From Ureibacillus massiliensis 4400831 = CIP 108448 = CCUG 49529 (lineage in GTDB: Bacteria; Bacillota; Bacilli; Bacillales_A; Planococcaceae), in NCBI RefSeq assembly GCF_000772965.1, contig NZ_JPVQ01000014.1:1-64000 (forward strand): a stretch of DNA of 64,000 bases, in the 5' to 3' direction. The notes under the pieces are model-generated. The model had not been told where the DNA came from and did not search any database. It was given only the letters and a program-made list of their open reading frames with translations. Positions within the stretch are counted from its first letter, which is position 1, and the number at the start of each line of letters is the position of its first letter. Below, one piece after another: positions 60,843-64,000 of the stretch. The position numbers and the translations under genes were made by a program.

Positions 60843-61622
60843 TTTACCTATAAATTTCGGCGACCTTTTTTCAACAAATGCCTGAATTCCTTCCAGATGA
60901 TCATTTGTATTTCTCATTTTCAATTGGGATACCGCTTCTTTTTCTAATGTAACTTTCAACTCGTCTAATTTTTGGCTATGCAAGATTGATTTTGTTTCAA
61001 GCATCGATGAAATTGGTGAAGCTAGTAGTTTATCAGTCAATTGGGATACGACTTGTTGACTGGACCCTTCAGGTGCAAGCTCGTCAATTAATCCAACAGC
61101 TAACGCCTCTTTCCCATTCATCATTTTCCCTTCCCAAATAATTTGTTTTGCTTTCGGTACTCCAACCCGCTCCTTCATAAAGAAGTGGCCACCACCATCT
61201 GGGATTAGTCCAATTCCTATGAAATTCATCGCTAGTTTACTAGATTCCTCTGCTACTACAATATCCGAAGCAATTGCAAGGCTAAATCCTAATCCTGCTG
61301 CAGCCCCGTGTATTTGACTAATCGTAATCATTGGTAATTGATAGTAGGCCTGAGAAATCCTTGTAATATAGTCCATGATATCTTCAAAACTAATAGCATT
61401 TTCTGTTTGAAGCATCATTTTAATATCGCCACCTGCTGAAAAGGCTTTTCCAGCGCCCTTAACAATTAGCACCTGCACTTCCTCGTTATCCTGCAAACTT
61501 TCAAAGCAATGGGCCAACTCTTTTAGCATATTTAAATCCATTGCATTCATTGCGTTTGGACGATTTAATGTTAAAGTCGCCAATCGATCTGAAATTTCTA
61601 ATTGAATTGTTTGAAACTCCAT
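60840..61622 (-). CDS. Enoyl-CoA hydratase/isomerase family protein (YhaR-like)
   Basis: 260-residue crotonase: RPNAMNAMDLNMLKEL, oxyanion GAGKAFSAGGDIKMM and HGAAAGLGFSLAIASDIVVA, and GLIPDGGGHFFMKERVG with Asp at the usual second-acid position, more like isomerase or PaaG-type members than true hydratases. The ATG at 61622 follows AAGGGGTGAG; the frame to 61670 crosses the operator. Corresponds in place to B. subtilis yhaR. Confidence 0.9.
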   Translation of the reverse strand: MEFQTIQLEISDRLATLTLNRPNAMNAMDLNMLKELAHCFESLQDNEEVQVLIVKGAGKAFSAGGDIKMMLQTENAISFEDIMDYITRISQAYYQLPMITISQIHGAAAGLGFSLAIASDIVVAEESSKLAMNFIGIGLIPDGGGHFFMKERVGVPKAKQIIWEGKMMNGKEALAVGLIDELAPEGSSQQVVSQLTDKLLASPISSMLETKSILHSQKLDELKVTLEKEAVSQLKMRNTNDHLEGIQAFVEKRSPKFIGK

Positions 61623-61641
61623 TTTCTCACCCCTTATACTA

Positions 61642-61655
61642 AATGAACGTTCATT
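61642..61655. promoter_or_regulatory. Palindromic TetR/FadR-like operator before the crotonase gene
   Basis: Perfect 14-bp palindrome AATGAACGTTCATT, with flanking bases giving TGAATGAACGTTCATTTA. This is close to the Bacillus FadR (TetR family) box TGAATGAN4TCATTCA. It lies 20 bp before the start of the enoyl-CoA hydratase-family gene. Confidence 0.6.
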
Positions 61656-61686
61656 CATTATATTTGACACCTATTTACAAATCCCT

Positions 61687-63333
61687 TTAATTACTTAAAT
61701 ATTTTCCTACCTGTCTCCCTGTAAATAAGCAGCCTCCAACAAATGTCCCTTCTAAGGAACGGTATCCGTGGACGCCACCACCACCAAAGCCACATACTTC
61801 TCCAGCGGCAAATAATCCTTTTATCGCTTTTCCTTCAGAGTTTAATACTGCCCCATTTAGATTTGTTTGCAGACCACCTAAAGTTTTACGAGTTAAAATA
61901 TTTAATCGAACAGCAATTAAAGGGCCGCATTTAGGATCTAACAGTTTATGAGGAGTTGCAACGCGAATTAATTTATCCCCTAAATAACTACGTGCACTTC
62001 GTATGCTCATAATTTGTGCATCTTTTGTGAATTTATTTTCCATTTCCCTATCCCGAGCAACGATTTGTTCTTTTATTTTTATAAAATCTAGAAGATTATT
62101 TCCTGCTAATTGATTCATACCATCTACCAATTCTTTTAAACTATCTGCAATGACGAAATCAGCACCATTGTCTTTGAATGCTTGTACCGGTGCAGGAGGC
62201 CCAGGTAAAATCCTTTTTAAAATTTGTTTAATACTTTTATTTGTTATATCAGGATTTTGTTCCGAACCTGAAAGGGCAAATTCTTTTTCGATAATTTTCT
62301 CAGTTAGGATAAACCAAGAATAATCGTAACCCGTTTTCTGTATCGCTTCTAAAGTCGAAAGCGTATCAAACCCTGGAAAGTTTGGTGCAGAAAATCGATT
62401 TCCTTCTGCATCTAACCACATCGATGAGGGTCCTGGTAAAATACGGATTCCGTGGTTTCGCCAAATTGGATTCCAGTTTCTTAATCCTTCTGTATAATGC
62501 CACATTCGATCTCGATTGACGATACGCCCACCAATGCTCTCAGTTATTTCAAGCATACGACCATCAACATAAGAAGGTACGCCTTGAACCATATATTTTG
62601 GCGGGTTACCTAAACGACTAGGCCAATTTTTCTTAACTAATTCTAAATTTGCACCGATTCCTCCACTTGCAACAATGACAGCATCCGCTTTATATTCAAA
62701 ATCTGCAATTTCGTTTCGGTTGCTTTCTTGTCCTCTTTCTATATTCGCATCTTCTAGTACTTTGCCTTGTACACCTATAACCGTTCCATTTTCAGTTAGC
62801 AGTTTATCAACACGGTGACGTGGCTTATAATCAATACCACCCTTTTTGACGGCCTCTAATACTTTATTTGCAAATGGTTCTACTATTCCAGGTCCAGTAC
62901 CCCAAACAATATGGAAGCGCGGAACTGAATTCCCATGACCCCCTGCAAGAGAACCTCCTCTTTCTGCCCATCCAACAACAGGAAAGAATTTAATTCCTTT
63001 AGATTTAAGCCAATGATATTTTTCACCGGCAGCAAATTCAACATAAGCCCTTGCCCATTCGTAAGCAAAGCGATCTTCATCTCCAATACGGTCAAATCCC
63101 GCAGTACCTAACCAATCCTGCCAGGCAAGCTCCTTACTATCTTTTATCCCCATTCTCCTTTGTTCAGGAGTATTGATTAAAAATAGCCCACCAAATGACC
63201 AAAAAGCTTGGCCACCAATCGAATTGGTTGGTTCCTGATCGACAATTAGAACTTTCTTCTTTGCATCAATCAATTCGCATGCTGCCGTTAATCCTGCCAG
63301 ACCCGCACCTACTATAATGACGTCATACTTCAT
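61687..63333 (-). CDS. FAD-dependent dehydrogenase (fumarate reductase/ketosteroid dehydrogenase-like)
   Basis: 548-residue flavoprotein: dinucleotide site YDVIIVGAGLAGLTAACEL, SIGGQAFWSFGGLF, AVIVASGGIGANLE, C-terminal LKGLFAAGEVCGFGGGGVHG-type FAD motif (read as KGLFAAGEVCGFGGGGVHGY). It belongs to the FAD_binding_2 group often annotated as putative FAD-binding dehydrogenase; substrate unknown. ATG at 63333 after AAGGGGTG. Upstream of the crotonase gene by 64 bp, possibly in one catabolic unit. Confidence 0.88.
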   Translation of the reverse strand: MKYDVIIVGAGLAGLTAACELIDAKKKVLIVDQEPTNSIGGQAFWSFGGLFLINTPEQRRMGIKDSKELAWQDWLGTAGFDRIGDEDRFAYEWARAYVEFAAGEKYHWLKSKGIKFFPVVGWAERGGSLAGGHGNSVPRFHIVWGTGPGIVEPFANKVLEAVKKGGIDYKPRHRVDKLLTENGTVIGVQGKVLEDANIERGQESNRNEIADFEYKADAVIVASGGIGANLELVKKNWPSRLGNPPKYMVQGVPSYVDGRMLEITESIGGRIVNRDRMWHYTEGLRNWNPIWRNHGIRILPGPSSMWLDAEGNRFSAPNFPGFDTLSTLEAIQKTGYDYSWFILTEKIIEKEFALSGSEQNPDITNKSIKQILKRILPGPPAPVQAFKDNGADFVIADSLKELVDGMNQLAGNNLLDFIKIKEQIVARDREMENKFTKDAQIMSIRSARSYLGDKLIRVATPHKLLDPKCGPLIAVRLNILTRKTLGGLQTNLNGAVLNSEGKAIKGLFAAGEVCGFGGGGVHGYRSLEGTFVGGCLFTGRQVGKYLSN

Positions 63334-63621
63334 CCATATCACCCCTTATCCATGATACTCTAGCATTTCCTATCTTTTTTCAATAGCTAATAATGTCAAA
63401 TAGTGTCAGTCACAAGCTTTATTTTATCTATCTCCTTACGTAATGTTGTAAAAATTCAAATTATCTGTTTCTTTTGATTTTTAATTAAATTTATTTAAAA
63501 AATCACTTCAACAAAAGGTCTAAACACGAACTTTAAGATTATTAAAGTGTCCAATAGTTCGTTTTTTTACCTTTCATGAAATCGTTTTCTCAACAATTTT
63601 TAATTTTTTCGTCAAATCCTG
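63334..63621. other. Intergenic region before the T-box leader
   Basis: About 290 bp, AT-rich, with no element recognised. Confidence 0.4.
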
Positions 63622-63651
63622 TTGACAAAAGTGAACAATCGGTATTATGAT
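63622..63651 (+). promoter_or_regulatory. Promoter of the T-box transcript
   Basis: Consensus TTGACA (63622-63627), 18-bp spacer, TATGAT (63646-63651). Confidence 0.7.
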
Positions 63652-63658
63652 GTATTCA

Positions 63659-63930
63659 AATTCAATTACGAAAAATATAACGACGGAGACATACTTAGTC
63701 GTGTGAATTTAAAGAGAGCTGATGGTTGGTGTAAATCAGCAATTCAACGGTTAATGTTCCACTCCCGAATAGATATGCTGAATTTTATAGTAGGCTTATC
63801 CGAATCATACACGTTACGTATATGCGGAGGTTGTACTAATTACTGTACAACAAATTAGGGTGGTACCACGAAGGAATGTTAACAATAGCCTTTCGTCCCT
63901 TACATTATGTAAGGGATGAAGGGCTTTTTA
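63659..63930 (+). promoter_or_regulatory. T-box tRNA-sensing leader
   Basis: Stem I shows AGAGAGC followed by a hairpin with GGTTGGTG (63714-63745), closed below by TGAATT/AATTCA. A perfect hairpin GTTGTAC/GTACAAC precedes the T-box core AGGGTGGTACCACG at 63857-63870. The terminator is a 19-bp stem (63887-63905 with 63907-63925) and T run. The specifier triplet is not certain: GUU (Val), in ACG-GUU-A before the lower helix AUGUUCC, is my best reading and UCC (Ser) the alternative. Confidence 0.92.
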
Positions 63931-63940
63931 TATTTTCTTA

Positions 63941-64000
63941 AGAGGTGATGAAAAAATAACGATCAAATCCTAATGAACTTCATTGAATCGTATCAAAATA
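63941..64000 (+). other. Start of the T-box-controlled gene, cut by the window end
   Basis: AGAGGTGATG at 63941-63950 looks like a ribosome-binding site. A frame reading MNFIESYQN runs off the end from an ATG at 63971, but its spacing from that site is long. The gene cannot be identified from so few codons. Confidence 0.35.

Noticed and set aside
63622-63858. 78-codon frame over the T-box leader
   Set aside because: It lies within a structured leader RNA that explains the sequence, and its start coincides with the -35 element.

Overview
The window is a low-GC, spore-forming Bacillota chromosome segment. Gene content and order match Bacillales, and small differences from Bacillus subtilis suggest a Planococcaceae/Caryophanaceae relative such as a Lysinibacillus-like species; the genus is inference. 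Support comes from two sporulation-type genes (CotF-like, YjcZ-like), ScoC/Hpr, Crh, YhaM, TRAP and CtsR sites, and a T-box leader. No phage, intact transposase or CRISPR array is seen.

Layout. 1-9.8 kb: secG, a YocS-type Na+ symporter, a NERD-domain protein, an 18-copy phased DNA repeat between convergent genes, then the glycolytic block eno-gpmI-tpiA-pgk and a separately terminated gapA with no cggR beside it. 9.8-14 kb: CotF-like coat gene, a polar amino-acid ABC transporter whose binding-protein gene is frameshifted, a structured gene-free stretch, tRNA-Arg(CCG). 14-30.5 kb: clpP with a CtsR operator, crh-whiA-yvcK-rapZ-nudix, trxB, a TPR protein, the his operon (hisZGDBHAFIE without hisC), then acyltransferase-ppaX-lgt-hprK. 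crh and hprK are functionally linked, since HprK phosphorylates Crh on Ser46. 30.6-34.5 kb: cytochrome c551, a crotonase, DedA protein, acyl-CoA ligase. 34.5-39 kb: a complete Bce-type peptide-sensing and detoxification module (RR, HK, ATPase, permease). 39-43 kb: a 41-residue YhfH-type zinc protein and a tightly overlapping four-gene module: beta-propeller lipoprotein, response regulator, histidine kinase, Met/His-tailed YtkA/FixH-like lipoprotein. 43-47.6 kb: hemE-hemH-hemY (coproporphyrin-dependent haem synthesis) divergent from the haem monooxygenase gene hmoB. 47.6-50.7 kb: ornithine-cyclodeaminase-like gene, an MHS transporter with a frameshifted C terminus, and a divergent XRE-cupin regulator. 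50.8-61.6 kb: the Bacillus hit/ecs/trpP/yhaH/hpr/prsA/serC/yhaM/yhzD/yhaR neighbourhood. 61.7-64 kb: FAD-dependent dehydrogenase and a T-box leader running out of the window.

Most worth a second look: the repeat array at 2846-3259 (a 12-bp core spaced by exactly 21 or 30 bp), the four-gene envelope-sensing module at 39495-43061, the two single-base frameshifts, the TRAP site over the trpP ribosome-binding site, and the hairpin cluster at 13370-13608. Starts were adjusted by ribosome-binding site and by family length remembered from B. subtilis; no alignment or database search was run.
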